DNA from: Paenibacillus sp. Soil522
Lineage (GTDB): Bacteria > Bacillota > Bacilli > Paenibacillales > Paenibacillaceae
Length of the DNA: 64,000 bases
Reading direction: 5' to 3'
Assembly (NCBI RefSeq): GCF_001428245.1
Contig: NZ_LMRV01000044.1
Location: forward strand, 161,536 to 225,535
Shown here: positions 43,487 through 52,611 of the stretch, piece after piece
Numbering within the stretch: position 1 is the first letter of the stretch
Layout: each line of letters starts with the position of its first letter
The notes under the pieces: model-generated
What the model saw: only the letters and a program-made list of their open reading frames with translations
Database searches by the model: none
Told to the model about the DNA's origin: nothing
Made by a program: the position numbers and the translations under genes

Positions 43487-44983
43487 ATGAAACCTAATTA
43501 TGATCATCCCCTACGCCCGCAGTATCATTTTACGCCTGAAGCCAATTGGCTGAATGATCCGAATGGAATGGTATATTACGAAGGCGAGTATCATTTGTTC
43601 TATCAGCATCATCCGGAGAGCACGGTATGGGGGCCGATGCATTGGGGCCATGCCGTAAGCAAGGATCTTGTAAATTGGGAGCATTTGCCGATCGCGTTAT
43701 ATCCGGATCACAACGGCACGATATTTTCGGGAAGCGCGGTTGTGGATTGGGAGGATACAAGCGGCTTTTTTGATGGAAAATCAGGACTCGTCGCGATCTA
43801 CACGCAAACAGAAACGATACCGGATTCCCAGCTTTCCAAGCAGAGGCAGAGCATTGCCTACAGCAAGGATAATGGCCGGACATGGACGGCCTACGCTGGC
43901 AACCCTGTTTTAACGGATGAGAGATTTGTTGATTTCCGGGATCCGAAGGTGTTTTGGCACGCTGATACTGAACGCTGGATTATGGTGCTTGCTGCGGGAG
44001 ACCGGCTCTGCCTTTATTACTCGACAAATTTGAAGGAATGGACGTTTGCCAGCGAATTTGGCGCGAAGGAAGGATCGCATGACGGGGTATGGGAATGCCC
44101 GGACTTATTTCAATTACCTGTCGAGGGTCAGGAGGGCAAAGAGAAATGGGTGTTGATCGTCAGCATTGGCGATAATGAGAAGCTGCCTGAAGGGTCGCGA
44201 ACCCAGTATTTTATCGGAGATTTTGACGGCATAACCTTTACGAACGACGATGAACCGGAAAGCGTGCTGTGGATGGATCACGGCCGCGACAATTACGCAG
44301 GCGTAACCTGGTCGGATGTGCAGAGCGGAGATAGGCTGCTTATCGGGTGGATGAACAATTGGAAGTACGCGAATATAATCCCTGCAGGCGAATGGCGCGG
44401 CGCCATGACCCTTCCGCGAAGGCTGTCGCTCCGGCAGCAGGAGGAAGGCGTTCGTCTCATTCAGGAAGTGCCGGAGGCACTTATGGAAATGCGGGCGGAC
44501 CGCTATGAATGGCGGGACGAGCAAATAAGCCCGGGAAGCAATCTGCTTCAAGGCCTTAAGGGCGAGCTGTTTGAAATCGCAGCAGAGTTCGAGACGGATT
44601 CCGCGGTTGAATTCGGTTTTAAGCTTAGAATGGGCAATGAAAATGAGACGATTGTCGGCTACGATACGGCAGCGGGCCAATTGTTTATCGATAGAACACG
44701 TTCCGGATTACTGGATTTTCATCCGCAGTTCGGCTGCAGGCATGGCGCACCGCTGCATGCCGGGAACGGGCGCGTAAAGCTGCAAATTTGGGTGGACCGC
44801 TCGTCCATCGAGTTGTTCGCCAATGATGGCGAAGCCGCGTTAACCGATCTTATTTTCCCGTTAACGGGAAGCGACGGCATCGAGCTGTATGCGAAGGGCG
44901 GCAATGTATGGCTGCGTTCTTTGCAGCTGTTTCCTTTGAAATCCGTATATGCAGCGAGCGTATCGGAAGCGGTTAATCAATAG
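43487..44983 (+). CDS. GH32 beta-fructosidase (sucrose/fructan hydrolase)
   Basis: A 498-residue cytoplasmic enzyme without a signal peptide. All three catalytic motifs are intact: WLNDPNG with nucleophile Asp24, FRDP near 150 (transition-state Asp) and WECPDLF near 201 (acid/base Glu). The beta-propeller is followed by the GH32 C-terminal sandwich with QIWVDRSSIELFANDG. It splits fructose from sucrose, sucrose-like oligosaccharides or short fructans brought in by the upstream transporter. GAGGAGAGAG lies before ATG 43487. Confidence 0.93.
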   Translation: MKPNYDHPLRPQYHFTPEANWLNDPNGMVYYEGEYHLFYQHHPESTVWGPMHWGHAVSKDLVNWEHLPIALYPDHNGTIFSGSAVVDWEDTSGFFDGKSGLVAIYTQTETIPDSQLSKQRQSIAYSKDNGRTWTAYAGNPVLTDERFVDFRDPKVFWHADTERWIMVLAAGDRLCLYYSTNLKEWTFASEFGAKEGSHDGVWECPDLFQLPVEGQEGKEKWVLIVSIGDNEKLPEGSRTQYFIGDFDGITFTNDDEPESVLWMDHGRDNYAGVTWSDVQSGDRLLIGWMNNWKYANIIPAGEWRGAMTLPRRLSLRQQEEGVRLIQEVPEALMEMRADRYEWRDEQISPGSNLLQGLKGELFEIAAEFETDSAVEFGFKLRMGNENETIVGYDTAAGQLFIDRTRSGLLDFHPQFGCRHGAPLHAGNGRVKLQIWVDRSSIELFANDGEAALTDLIFPLTGSDGIELYAKGGNVWLRSLQLFPLKSVYAASVSEAVNQ

Positions 44984-45026
44984 CGAGATGAGAGAGGCGG
45001 TAGTTTAAGTGACTATGGAGGAAACT

Positions 45027-47279
45027 ATGAAGGAAGATATTCGGTTGTTTCCAGAGCGTTCAGGCTTAATCGCCTATTGGCCGCTTGATGAAGGGAAGGG
45101 GAGCTTGGCGGTAGACGCCATAAGCGGGAAAGCCGATCCCATTTCCTATGCTCTTCTTCATGCTCCGTTTACGGAAGCGCGTGACCCGCAGTGGCGTACG
45201 GGCATTCGCGGAAACGCGATGCTGTTAGACGGGTATTCAACGTGGATTACGAGACAGGCCGATGAAATAGATGCACCGCGGGATGCGATCACGATCTCAG
45301 CTTGGGTTGCGCCGCGTTCCTATGAGTGGGGAGCGGAGCAGCGGCTTTCGGCCATCGTGAACCAGCATGATAGAGAAGCGAAGGAAGGGTTTGTTCTTGG
45401 GATGTACAGGCATGGCTCGTGGTCGGTGCAGCTTGGATTAGCCGGGACTTGGGTAGAGCTATGGTGCCATGACCGGCCGCTTCCGAAGCATAAGTGGTCC
45501 CATATTGCAGCTACGTTCGATAAGGAAGAAGCCGTAATAAGGCTATACTTGAACGGGGAGCAGGTAGCGGAGCTCCACACGGCCAAGCAGACTGCGATCA
45601 CCCCTTGCCGCTCTGACCTGTTGATCGGGAAAAACAACCAGGCTGCCGTGCTTGCCGAAGCGTTCAGGCATAATATGTTTGACGGCTTGATAGACGAGGT
45701 AAAGATCTATGACCGCGCATTGCCGGCGTCTGAGCTAATCGCTTCGTTCGAGGCTGATCTTGCTTCACATGCAGGAAAGATTCCTGCAATCGCTGAAGCG
45801 GACATTCGGCTGGACCGGACTCCGCTTCTGAAGGACCGGCATCGTCCGCAGTATCATGCCAGCCCTCCCGTTCATTGGATGAACGAGCCTCATGCTCCTA
45901 TTTATTTTAACGGGAAGTATCATTTGTTCTACCAGCACAATCCGCAGGGACCCTACTGGGCGCAAATTCATTGGGGACATTGGGTGAGCGAGGATATGGT
46001 GCATTGGCGCGACCTTCCGATCGCGCTTTCGCCGGAGAGAGATGCCGTCGATCCGGACGGGGTATGGTCGGGAAGCGCAGCTTACGACGAGAACGGCGTT
46101 CCCGCTCTTTTCTTTACGGCTGGAGATGACAGCAAGTCGCCGAACCAAAGTGTCGGTTTAGCCAGAAGTACTTTTTTGCAGGACGGCGAATCTGATCTTA
46201 TACACTGGGTGAAGCATCCGGAGCCGCTGATCGTTCAAGAGCGGGGGCAGGGGATGTTTGGCGACTTCCGGGACCCGTTCGTGTGGAAGCAAGGGGAATT
46301 ATGGTATTTGCTGATCGGCTCCGGTACGGATGGACAGGGCGGAACGGCACTGGCCTATACGTCGAGCGATATGCTGGAATGGCAGTATAAGGGCCCTTTC
46401 TATACGGCTGATTCCGCTATTTATCCGTATCTGGGCAATATGTGGGAGCTCCCGGTGCTGCTTCCGCTAGGCAAGGAAAAACATGTCTTTCTGATTAGCC
46501 CGCTCGGCCCTGGTGCTGACGTGGAGGTATTTTATTGGATCGGAACATTCGATTCTGAAGCATTCCGCTTCATACCGGATCAGGAGGAGCCGCAGCTTAT
46601 CGATGTGGGCGATTTTCATTTTACCGGACCAAGCGGCATGGTTGATCCTAAGACCGGACGCAGCATCATATTTACGATTGCGCAGGGGGAACGAACGCCC
46701 CAGCTCGATTACGACTCCGGCTGGGCTCATAATGCGGGCCTGCCTGTCAGCTTAACCTTGCGTGAAGATGGCCGCCTTGGCATTGAACCGATAGAGGAGC
46801 TTCAAGCGCTGCGCGGTGCGCATCTTCTCTCCCTTGCGGAATGCTCGCTAATAGAAGCCAATCAACTGCTCAAAAAGGTGCAAGGAGATACGCTTGAAAT
46901 CCGGATCGAGTTTTCAGCAGGCAGCGCGAATCGGGCAGGTCTGAAAGTAAGACAGTCCCCTGAAGGCGAAGAAGAGACGCTCCTGTATTATGACAGGACG
47001 CTCTCCGAACTTGGCGTGGACCGCTCGAAGACGACATTATCACGGGATGAACGCTCGGTTGGCGTGCAAAGCGGCAAGCTGGAGCTTAATGGCGAACATT
47101 TATATTTGCACGTATACCTGGATCGTTCCATGATGGAGGCGTATGCGAGCGGACTGAAAAGCTTGACGACAAGAGTATATCCGAGCCGCCCCGACTCCCT
47201 TGGCTTACAGCTATGGGGCGATGAAGGTCTCAAGATCAAATCATTGAACATTTGGGAAATGTCGTCTATTTATGCATAA
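45027..47279 (+). CDS. GH32-family protein with N-terminal LamG domain and altered nucleophile motif
   Basis: A 750-residue protein without signal peptide. Residues 1-245 form a LamG/concanavalin-like domain (LIAYWPLDEGKGSLAVDA, FDGLIDEVKIYDRALP). The GH32 domain follows from about 270. The motif usually WMNDPNG reads WMNEPHAP, placing Glu287 where the nucleophile Asp is expected; FRDP (Asp416) and a WELP Glu474 are kept. It may be a hydrolase or fructosyltransferase with a different cut, or be weakly active. ATG 45027 is chosen since GGAGG lies 6 bases before it, over GTG 45009. It follows the first GH32 gene by 43 bases. Confidence 0.85.
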   Translation: MKEDIRLFPERSGLIAYWPLDEGKGSLAVDAISGKADPISYALLHAPFTEARDPQWRTGIRGNAMLLDGYSTWITRQADEIDAPRDAITISAWVAPRSYEWGAEQRLSAIVNQHDREAKEGFVLGMYRHGSWSVQLGLAGTWVELWCHDRPLPKHKWSHIAATFDKEEAVIRLYLNGEQVAELHTAKQTAITPCRSDLLIGKNNQAAVLAEAFRHNMFDGLIDEVKIYDRALPASELIASFEADLASHAGKIPAIAEADIRLDRTPLLKDRHRPQYHASPPVHWMNEPHAPIYFNGKYHLFYQHNPQGPYWAQIHWGHWVSEDMVHWRDLPIALSPERDAVDPDGVWSGSAAYDENGVPALFFTAGDDSKSPNQSVGLARSTFLQDGESDLIHWVKHPEPLIVQERGQGMFGDFRDPFVWKQGELWYLLIGSGTDGQGGTALAYTSSDMLEWQYKGPFYTADSAIYPYLGNMWELPVLLPLGKEKHVFLISPLGPGADVEVFYWIGTFDSEAFRFIPDQEEPQLIDVGDFHFTGPSGMVDPKTGRSIIFTIAQGERTPQLDYDSGWAHNAGLPVSLTLREDGRLGIEPIEELQALRGAHLLSLAECSLIEANQLLKKVQGDTLEIRIEFSAGSANRAGLKVRQSPEGEEETLLYYDRTLSELGVDRSKTTLSRDERSVGVQSGKLELNGEHLYLHVYLDRSMMEAYASGLKSLTTRVYPSRPDSLGLQLWGDEGLKIKSLNIWEMSSIYA

Positions 47280-47293
47280 AGGAGAAGCTGGAC

Positions 47294-48172
47294 ATGCGTA
47301 TTGGTGCAATTGAAGCGGGCGGAACCAAAATCGTCTGTGGAATCGGCAATGAACACGGCGGGATTGAGGAGCGGGTGAGCTTTCCGACGGAACAGCCGGA
47401 ACGGTCGCTTTCAAAGATCATCTCTTATTTTGAAGGAAAAGGCGTGGAAGCGATTGGCATTGGTACCTTTGGTCCCATTAACCTTGATTCCGAAAGCGAA
47501 AGCTATGGCTGCGTCACTACGACGCCGAAGCCTGGCTGGTCAGGCTTTCCTTTCCTCGGCACGCTGAAAGCGGCCTTCGATATTCCATTCGGTTGGGACA
47601 CAGACGTTAACGCAGCAGCCTACGGCGAAGCCATATGGGGAGCCGCGAAAGGATTGGATAGCTGTGTTTACTACACGATTGGTACAGGCATCGGCGTAGG
47701 CATATATTCCGAATCGAAGCTGGTTCATGGTTTGGTGCATCCGGAAGGAGGGCATATCAGGACGAGACGCCATGCGGACGATTCATTTGCCGGTATTTGT
47801 CCGTATCATGGCGATTGTCTGGAAGGAATGGCAGCAGGTCCTGCAATTGAGCGGCGCTTTGGGATAAAAGCCAGCGAGCTTCATGTTGATCATAAGGCAT
47901 GGGAGCTCGAAGCCTACTATATCGCTGAAGCGTTGACGACGGCCATACTGATGCTTTCTCCGAAAAAGATTATTTTAGGCGGAGGAGTTATGCATCAGAA
48001 ACAGCTGTTCCCGCTCATCCGGGCCAAGGTGCAGCAGAGTCTTAACGGCTATGTTTCTTCAGATTCGCTTCTTGCGGATATGGATAACTACATCGTTCCT
48101 CCAGGCTTAGGCGATAATGCCGGTTTATGCGGCGCGCTTGCGCTGGGATTAGCGGCGCTAGAGAGGACGTAA
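47294..48172 (+). CDS. Fructokinase, ROK family
   Basis: A 292-residue kinase that phosphorylates fructose released by the two GH32 enzymes. It starts MRIGAIEAGGTKIVCGIG (ATP phosphate loop), and contains WDTDVNAAAYGEAIWGAAK (catalytic Asp region), the zinc site GGHIRTRRHADD followed by GICPYHGDCLEG, and the C-terminal KIILGGGVM. This is the YdhR/GmuE-like fructokinase form. ATG 47294 has AAAGGAG 9 bases upstream; the frame opens 14 codons earlier inside the preceding gene. It is the last gene of the fructan operon. Confidence 0.93.
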   Translation: MRIGAIEAGGTKIVCGIGNEHGGIEERVSFPTEQPERSLSKIISYFEGKGVEAIGIGTFGPINLDSESESYGCVTTTPKPGWSGFPFLGTLKAAFDIPFGWDTDVNAAAYGEAIWGAAKGLDSCVYYTIGTGIGVGIYSESKLVHGLVHPEGGHIRTRRHADDSFAGICPYHGDCLEGMAAGPAIERRFGIKASELHVDHKAWELEAYYIAEALTTAILMLSPKKIILGGGVMHQKQLFPLIRAKVQQSLNGYVSSDSLLADMDNYIVPPGLGDNAGLCGALALGLAALERT

Positions 48173-48191
48173 TAATGGAGTGAAAAAAAAT

Positions 48192-48235
48192 AAGGGTGTC
48201 ACAGAAGCGAAATGGCTGCTGGGGCACCCCTTTTT
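48192..48235 (+). terminator. Terminator of the fructan operon
   Basis: GGGTGTC / GGCACCC stem followed by CTTTTTG, 19 bases after the fructokinase stop. Its loop CAGAAGCGAAATGGCTGCTG is close to that of the hairpin at 55786-55826. Confidence 0.8.
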
Positions 48236-48257
48236 GTATATGCAGCATCAAAGTCAT

Positions 48258-48289
48258 AAAGGGACACGTTTTATTAAACGTATCCCTTT
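48258..48289. repeat. Inverted repeat before the germination operon
   Basis: AAAGGGA(CA)CGTTT / AAACGT(A)TCCCTTT with a four-base loop, no T tract. It may be a second terminator or protein site; function unclear. Confidence 0.4.
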
Positions 48290-48293
48290 CCCT

Positions 48294-48324
48294 TGTTTAT
48301 CCTGTCTCCTCTATGTCCATAATA
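48294..48324 (+). promoter_or_regulatory. Possible sigma-G (forespore) promoter of the ger operon
   Basis: TGTTTA and CATAATA with an 18-base spacer, resembling the sigma-G pattern TGNATA/CATNNTA. It lies 71 bases before the GerA-type start, where a forespore promoter would be expected. Confidence 0.4.
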
Positions 48325-48394
48325 ATAGTTGTATCAGTAAAGGATTTAGTTGGAAATCTACAACACTGGAAAAACGATAAAGTGAGGCGTGCAC

Positions 48395-49978
48395 ATGGAG
48401 CAGGGCGGAATCCTCAGCGGAACAAGCGGTAATACCTCTACGATGAGTACGGCTTTAAATGATCAGGGGACCGGAAACAACGACGACGAAAAAAAACCGA
48501 TTTCGAAAATTCTTGAGGTCAACCGGCAGCAAATAATGGATAAGTTCCATGATTGTTTCGACTTTGTATTCCTGCCGTGGAGGTATGGTCCTGAACTCGG
48601 GAATGAGGCTTTTTCCGTTTATTTTGATTCATTAGTTGAAGATAAAAAGGCTAATTATATGAAAGCCTCGATGCAGGACCTGGTGACCCATGTGATCGGA
48701 CCGGGAACCGAGGTTACAGCTGAGATGTTCATGAGCTTTTTTGAAAAACACGGCGTCTCTGCTCAAACCGCGATGCTTGTCGATGATTTTGATACAGCCG
48801 TCTTAAATATTCTGAACGGCAATATCGTTATTTTCATAGACGGCTGGGATAAAGTGCTGAGCTTTAAGGCCATTGGCGTCCAAACCAGACAAATAACCGA
48901 ACCCGTCAATGAAGGGGTTGTTTACGGACCCAGGGAAAGCTCGGTAGAAAACCTAAAAAAAAATCTAGGCCTAATCCGGATACGCATTAAATCTCCTCAT
49001 TTAAAACTGATAACCTTGTCGGGAGGCGGGGAGAGTCGAACGGAGGTCGTTTACGGTTACATTGACGGCAGCGTAAATCCGGAAACATTGGATGAATTTA
49101 AAAGGCGAATCGAAACGATAAAGGATAAGGAAATACTGGAAGCTGCTTATGTGGAAGAACTTATTGAGGATTCTGCCTATTCTCCTTTCCCTCAAATCCG
49201 ATATACCGAGCGGCCGGATGTAGTAGCAGCGGCATTAATTGACGGAAAGATCGTCGTACTCTGTCAAGGCTCCGGCATGATGATGCTTTGTCCCGGCTTG
49301 TTTGCCGAGCTGCTGCAGTCAAGCGAAGATTATTATCAGCGGACCATCCTTGCATCGTTAACCCGGATCTTGCGGTTAATCGCGTGTATCATTGCGCTTA
49401 CGCTGCCCAGCATCTATATCGCCTTATCGACGTATCATCCCGAATTGATTCCGTCGGTTCTTCTGCTGGCAATTATCGATGCGCGGGAAGGAATTCCGTT
49501 TCCGGCTTTTTTTGAAGCGCTGCTCATGGAGTTCTTCTTTGAGCTGCTGCGGGAAGCGGGGATAAGGCTTCCACGGCCGGTCGGATCCGCTGTAAGCATC
49601 GTCGGCGCGCTGGTCATCGGAGATGCGGCAATCTCAGCTGGAATCGCCTCTCCGATCATGGTCGTTCTAGTAGCCTTGACGGGGATTGCCTCCTTTGCCA
49701 TTCCGCAGTATAACTCGGCTATCGCACTTCGTCTCTTGCGATTTCCGTTAATGGTCCTAGCCGCTCTTCTGGGAGGGTTCGGACTCTTATTCGGCTTGAT
49801 CTTCATTCTGCTTCACCTGGTTACTTTGCGCTCGCTCGGCCAGCCTTATTTGGCGCCAATCGCTCCGCTCAGGCCGCGGCAGCTGCTGGATGTGGTGATA
49901 CGCGCTCCTATTAAGAACCTTATGCGCTCGCCGCGCAACCGGCATATGCATATGCCTATCAAGCGAAGAAAAGGATGA
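48395..49978 (+). CDS. GerA-family spore germination protein (A subunit)
   Basis: A 527-residue germinant receptor subunit. A soluble N-terminal domain (to about 300) includes VNRQQIMDKFHDCFDFVFLP and VFIDGWDKVLSFKAIG-like segments, then YGPRESSVENLKKNLGLIR. The C-terminal half has four to six membrane helices, with LPSIYIALSTYHPELIPSVL and EGIPFPAFFEALLMEFFFEL typical of the family. It lies in the spore inner membrane and takes part in sensing germinants. ATG 48395 is preferred, 7 bases after GTGAGG; GTG 48389 is too close. It ends in an ATGA overlap with the C-subunit gene. Confidence 0.93.
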   Translation: MEQGGILSGTSGNTSTMSTALNDQGTGNNDDEKKPISKILEVNRQQIMDKFHDCFDFVFLPWRYGPELGNEAFSVYFDSLVEDKKANYMKASMQDLVTHVIGPGTEVTAEMFMSFFEKHGVSAQTAMLVDDFDTAVLNILNGNIVIFIDGWDKVLSFKAIGVQTRQITEPVNEGVVYGPRESSVENLKKNLGLIRIRIKSPHLKLITLSGGGESRTEVVYGYIDGSVNPETLDEFKRRIETIKDKEILEAAYVEELIEDSAYSPFPQIRYTERPDVVAAALIDGKIVVLCQGSGMMMLCPGLFAELLQSSEDYYQRTILASLTRILRLIACIIALTLPSIYIALSTYHPELIPSVLLLAIIDAREGIPFPAFFEALLMEFFFELLREAGIRLPRPVGSAVSIVGALVIGDAAISAGIASPIMVVLVALTGIASFAIPQYNSAIALRLLRFPLMVLAALLGGFGLLFGLIFILLHLVTLRSLGQPYLAPIAPLRPRQLLDVVIRAPIKNLMRSPRNRHMHMPIKRRKG

Positions 49979-51153
49979 CGGAGACGATGGGAAAGCTGTA
50001 TCTGAAGCTGCTTTTTGTTGCTCTTGTTCTTCTTTCTTCAACGGGCTGTTGGAACAAATTGGAGCTTCCCGAAAGAAGTTTCATTATGTCTTTGGGAATT
50101 GACGAAGGCAAGAATGGCATGATTCAACTGACGGCGCAGTTATATAAACCGGCCACTGGACTAAGAGGAAAGGGACAGGAAAAAGCGTTCGTCAACATTC
50201 AATCCGAGGACGATTCGATGTTCGAGACCGTGCGCGACCTGACTCTCCATATGGGGCGCAAAGTCCATTGGAGCCATATGCGCATCATTGTCATTGGGGA
50301 AGAGTTCGCGAAGAAGAGAGGACTGGAAGAAATTCTCGATTTCTTTTTTCGCAATCAAGAGCTCCGATTAACTACTTATGTCCATATTGCCAATGGAAAG
50401 GCCAGCCAATACATGATTACGAAGCCACTGATCGAGAATACGCTCGGCCAGCAGCTGCTGTCCATTCAAGAAGTAGCTTACAAATATTCCGGTAAAACGG
50501 CGAATGTGACTCTGCTTGATCTGGGGTTTCAGCTGAAGGGGGAAGTCAATGATGCGATGATTCCTTATCTCTACCGAAGCAAGAAAATAACATACACTAC
50601 CCCAGTAGCGGGGGCTGCCCTTCTCAAAGAAGGAAAAATGGTAGGGAAACTGTCTTCTCATGATATGGAAAGCGTCTTGATGCTGCGTGATGAGTATGAA
50701 CGGGGGGTAATCGAAGTCCCCTGCTTAAATCCACCGAAAGGCAAACCGAAAATGAAAGAAACGGTTCAAGTCATTTCAACGAGCACCCAGCTTTCTCCTG
50801 TGATCAAGAATAGGTCAGTCACAGTGAAAGCGTCCGTAAATGTCGAAGGCACCGTTACGGAGCTCAAGTGTTCCAAAATAACGACGAGCGAGGAAGAATC
50901 GGAATTCCTCAATCGGGTCAAAGATATCGTTGAGCTAGAAATGCTGACAGCGTATGAGGAGCTGAAGCGAAAAAAAATCGATGTCATTAACCTCGGCAAT
51001 CTGATCTATCGCAGACACCCTGCGTTATGGCAAAGCATGAAGGAAGACTGGCATGAAATTTTTGCGAAGAGTCAATTAGAGATCCATACTGATGTGAAAA
51101 TTATTAATACCGGGACGACCATCGGCAAATCGGTTTTATCTAAACAAAAATAG
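49975..51153 (+). CDS. Ger(x)C-family spore germination lipoprotein (C subunit)
   Basis: A 392-residue lipoprotein. The signal peptide ends in the lipobox SSTGC, followed by the family start WNKLELPERSFIMSLGID. The later RKVHWSHMRIIVIGEEFAKK, the D-rich LEILDFFFRNQELRL-type region and a C-terminal GerAC domain (ITTSEEESEFLNRVK onward) complete it. It anchors on the outer face of the spore inner membrane and is needed for receptor function. It overlaps the A-subunit stop by four bases; ATG 49987 is an alternative start. Confidence 0.92.
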   Translation: MTETMGKLYLKLLFVALVLLSSTGCWNKLELPERSFIMSLGIDEGKNGMIQLTAQLYKPATGLRGKGQEKAFVNIQSEDDSMFETVRDLTLHMGRKVHWSHMRIIVIGEEFAKKRGLEEILDFFFRNQELRLTTYVHIANGKASQYMITKPLIENTLGQQLLSIQEVAYKYSGKTANVTLLDLGFQLKGEVNDAMIPYLYRSKKITYTTPVAGAALLKEGKMVGKLSSHDMESVLMLRDEYERGVIEVPCLNPPKGKPKMKETVQVISTSTQLSPVIKNRSVTVKASVNVEGTVTELKCSKITTSEEESEFLNRVKDIVELEMLTAYEELKRKKIDVINLGNLIYRRHPALWQSMKEDWHEIFAKSQLEIHTDVKIINTGTTIGKSVLSKQK

Positions 51154-51164
51154 GAGGGAAACCC

Positions 51165-51410
51165 GTGCTGGAGAAAATTTTTGTTCTGTTTGTTATGTTT
51201 GCGCTCATTTTCGCTTACGACGGCCCAAGGCTCAAGCAGAAGCAAGCGCGCGAAAAGCTGGCTTACGGGGCTCTTATGCTTATCGCTCTCTATTTCAGTG
51301 TGGACTATGTATCCAACCTGGATATGCCGAGGCTGCATATGGTTGTCGTTTACTTGTTATCTGATACGGCGGAGCAGATCACCAGCTATTTAAAGGCGGG
51401 AACATCTTGA
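51165..51410 (+). CDS. Small membrane protein in the ger operon
   Basis: An 81-residue protein starting GTG 51165 with AGGAGGG 6 bases upstream. It has a hydrophobic N-terminus (IFVLFVMFALIFAYDG), a charged patch (RLKQKQAREK) and a second hydrophobic helix (LAYGALMLIALYFSVDY). Its stop overlaps the TTG of the B-subunit gene, so it is part of the operon. The size and two-helix layout resemble D-type accessory subunits of germinant receptors, which are small and modulate germination; that is inference. Confidence 0.75.
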   Translation: MLEKIFVLFVMFALIFAYDGPRLKQKQAREKLAYGALMLIALYFSVDYVSNLDMPRLHMVVVYLLSDTAEQITSYLKAGTS

Positions 51411-52513
51411 AAAATCGCGAACCGATTACTGCGGGACAAATGTCCCTCTTATTTTTCACGTTCATGACAGGGTCGTCCATTATCAATATTCCGGCGCCGC
51501 TCATCGCTTTCGCCAAAAGCGATGCGTGGCTGTCACTGATTATTTCATGCACGATTGGGGGGCTGCTGCTGTGCTGTATGCTTTATCTGAATAAGCAATA
51601 CCCCGGCTTAACCATTGTCGAATACAGCCGCAAAGCAGTCGGTACGTGGATCACTCTCCTTCTAATGTTTCCTTTCGTGATCTTCCTGTTCCATATGTGT
51701 GCCGCTATTGTGATCGACGTCGACTTGTTTATGACCAGCTCTTTAATGGATGAAACGCCTTTGTATCTCTTTTCCTTTGTTGTACTGTCAGCTGCCGCAA
51801 TTACCGCGCAGGCCGGTATCGAAGCAATGGCCAGGATGTTCATCATCATCATCACGATCATGCTTAGTTTCGTTGCGGTCATCTTCTTATTAGCCTTTCT
51901 TGACTATCGTCCGGAACAACTGCTGCCGATTATGCCGCAAGGAATCAAACCCGTGCTGCATGGAGCGTATTTTTCTTACGGGTTCCCTTATGCAGAGGTG
52001 ATCGTGTTTGCCGTGCTGCTGCCGTTTGTCCGCAAGGCAGACAGCAAAGAGCTGAACAAGTATATGTATGTGGCGCTCGCCGTAAACGGTGTTATTTTAA
52101 TCACATCCGTTTTATGCACGATTATGATGTTTGGCCCTATGGCAGGTGAAAGGAAATATTCCCTGTACCAGTTTGCGCGCATTATCCAGGTTGCCGATAT
52201 TATCGAAAGAATCGAATCGGTCATCGCGATGGCTTTAATCGCAGGATCATACATGAAGGTTACCATATCCTTATATGCGCTAGCGTTAGCCGTGTCCCAG
52301 CTGCTTCGTATACAAGATAAACGGATCCTCATATTCCCTATTGCTTTGATCTGCGAGCTGCTCTCGCTCTTGTTATCTGAAGGCATGACCAAGTGGGAAG
52401 AAACGGTATCGTCGATACACCCGCTTTATGTGACGATAGCGTATGTGTTTCCTTTGCTGCTGCTGACGCTGGTCACCTGGATCAAATCCATTGGTAAGCA
52501 ACCGAGCGTATAG
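51407..52513 (+). CDS. GerB-family germination permease (B subunit)
   Basis: A 368-residue amino acid/polyamine/organocation-type membrane protein with ten predicted helices. It begins with ITAGQMSLLFFTFMTGSSII, the usual substrate-site unwound helix region, and shows FSYGFPYAEVIVFAVLLPFV mid-protein. It is the germinant-binding subunit that partners the A and C subunits. It starts TTG 51407, overlapping the small-protein stop, with AAAGGCGGG upstream. The ligand cannot be predicted. Confidence 0.92.
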   Translation: MKNREPITAGQMSLLFFTFMTGSSIINIPAPLIAFAKSDAWLSLIISCTIGGLLLCCMLYLNKQYPGLTIVEYSRKAVGTWITLLLMFPFVIFLFHMCAAIVIDVDLFMTSSLMDETPLYLFSFVVLSAAAITAQAGIEAMARMFIIIITIMLSFVAVIFLLAFLDYRPEQLLPIMPQGIKPVLHGAYFSYGFPYAEVIVFAVLLPFVRKADSKELNKYMYVALAVNGVILITSVLCTIMMFGPMAGERKYSLYQFARIIQVADIIERIESVIAMALIAGSYMKVTISLYALALAVSQLLRIQDKRILIFPIALICELLSLLLSEGMTKWEETVSSIHPLYVTIAYVFPLLLLTLVTWIKSIGKQPSV

Positions 52514-52540
52514 TTTTTTGAGATTTTCACAACTAAATAA

Positions 52541-52598
52541 CCCCATAGCTAAGGATACTCCGGTTCGTTCGGATATCTCATAGCTATGGGGATTTTTT
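52541..52598. terminator. Terminator between the ger operon and the convergent secreted protein
   Basis: CCCCATAGCTA / TAGCTATGGGG stem with an inner hairpin and a T tract on the plus side. On the minus strand the A-rich left flank reads as a weaker T tract. Confidence 0.85.
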
Positions 52599-52611
52599 GT
52601 TTCGCTAATCG

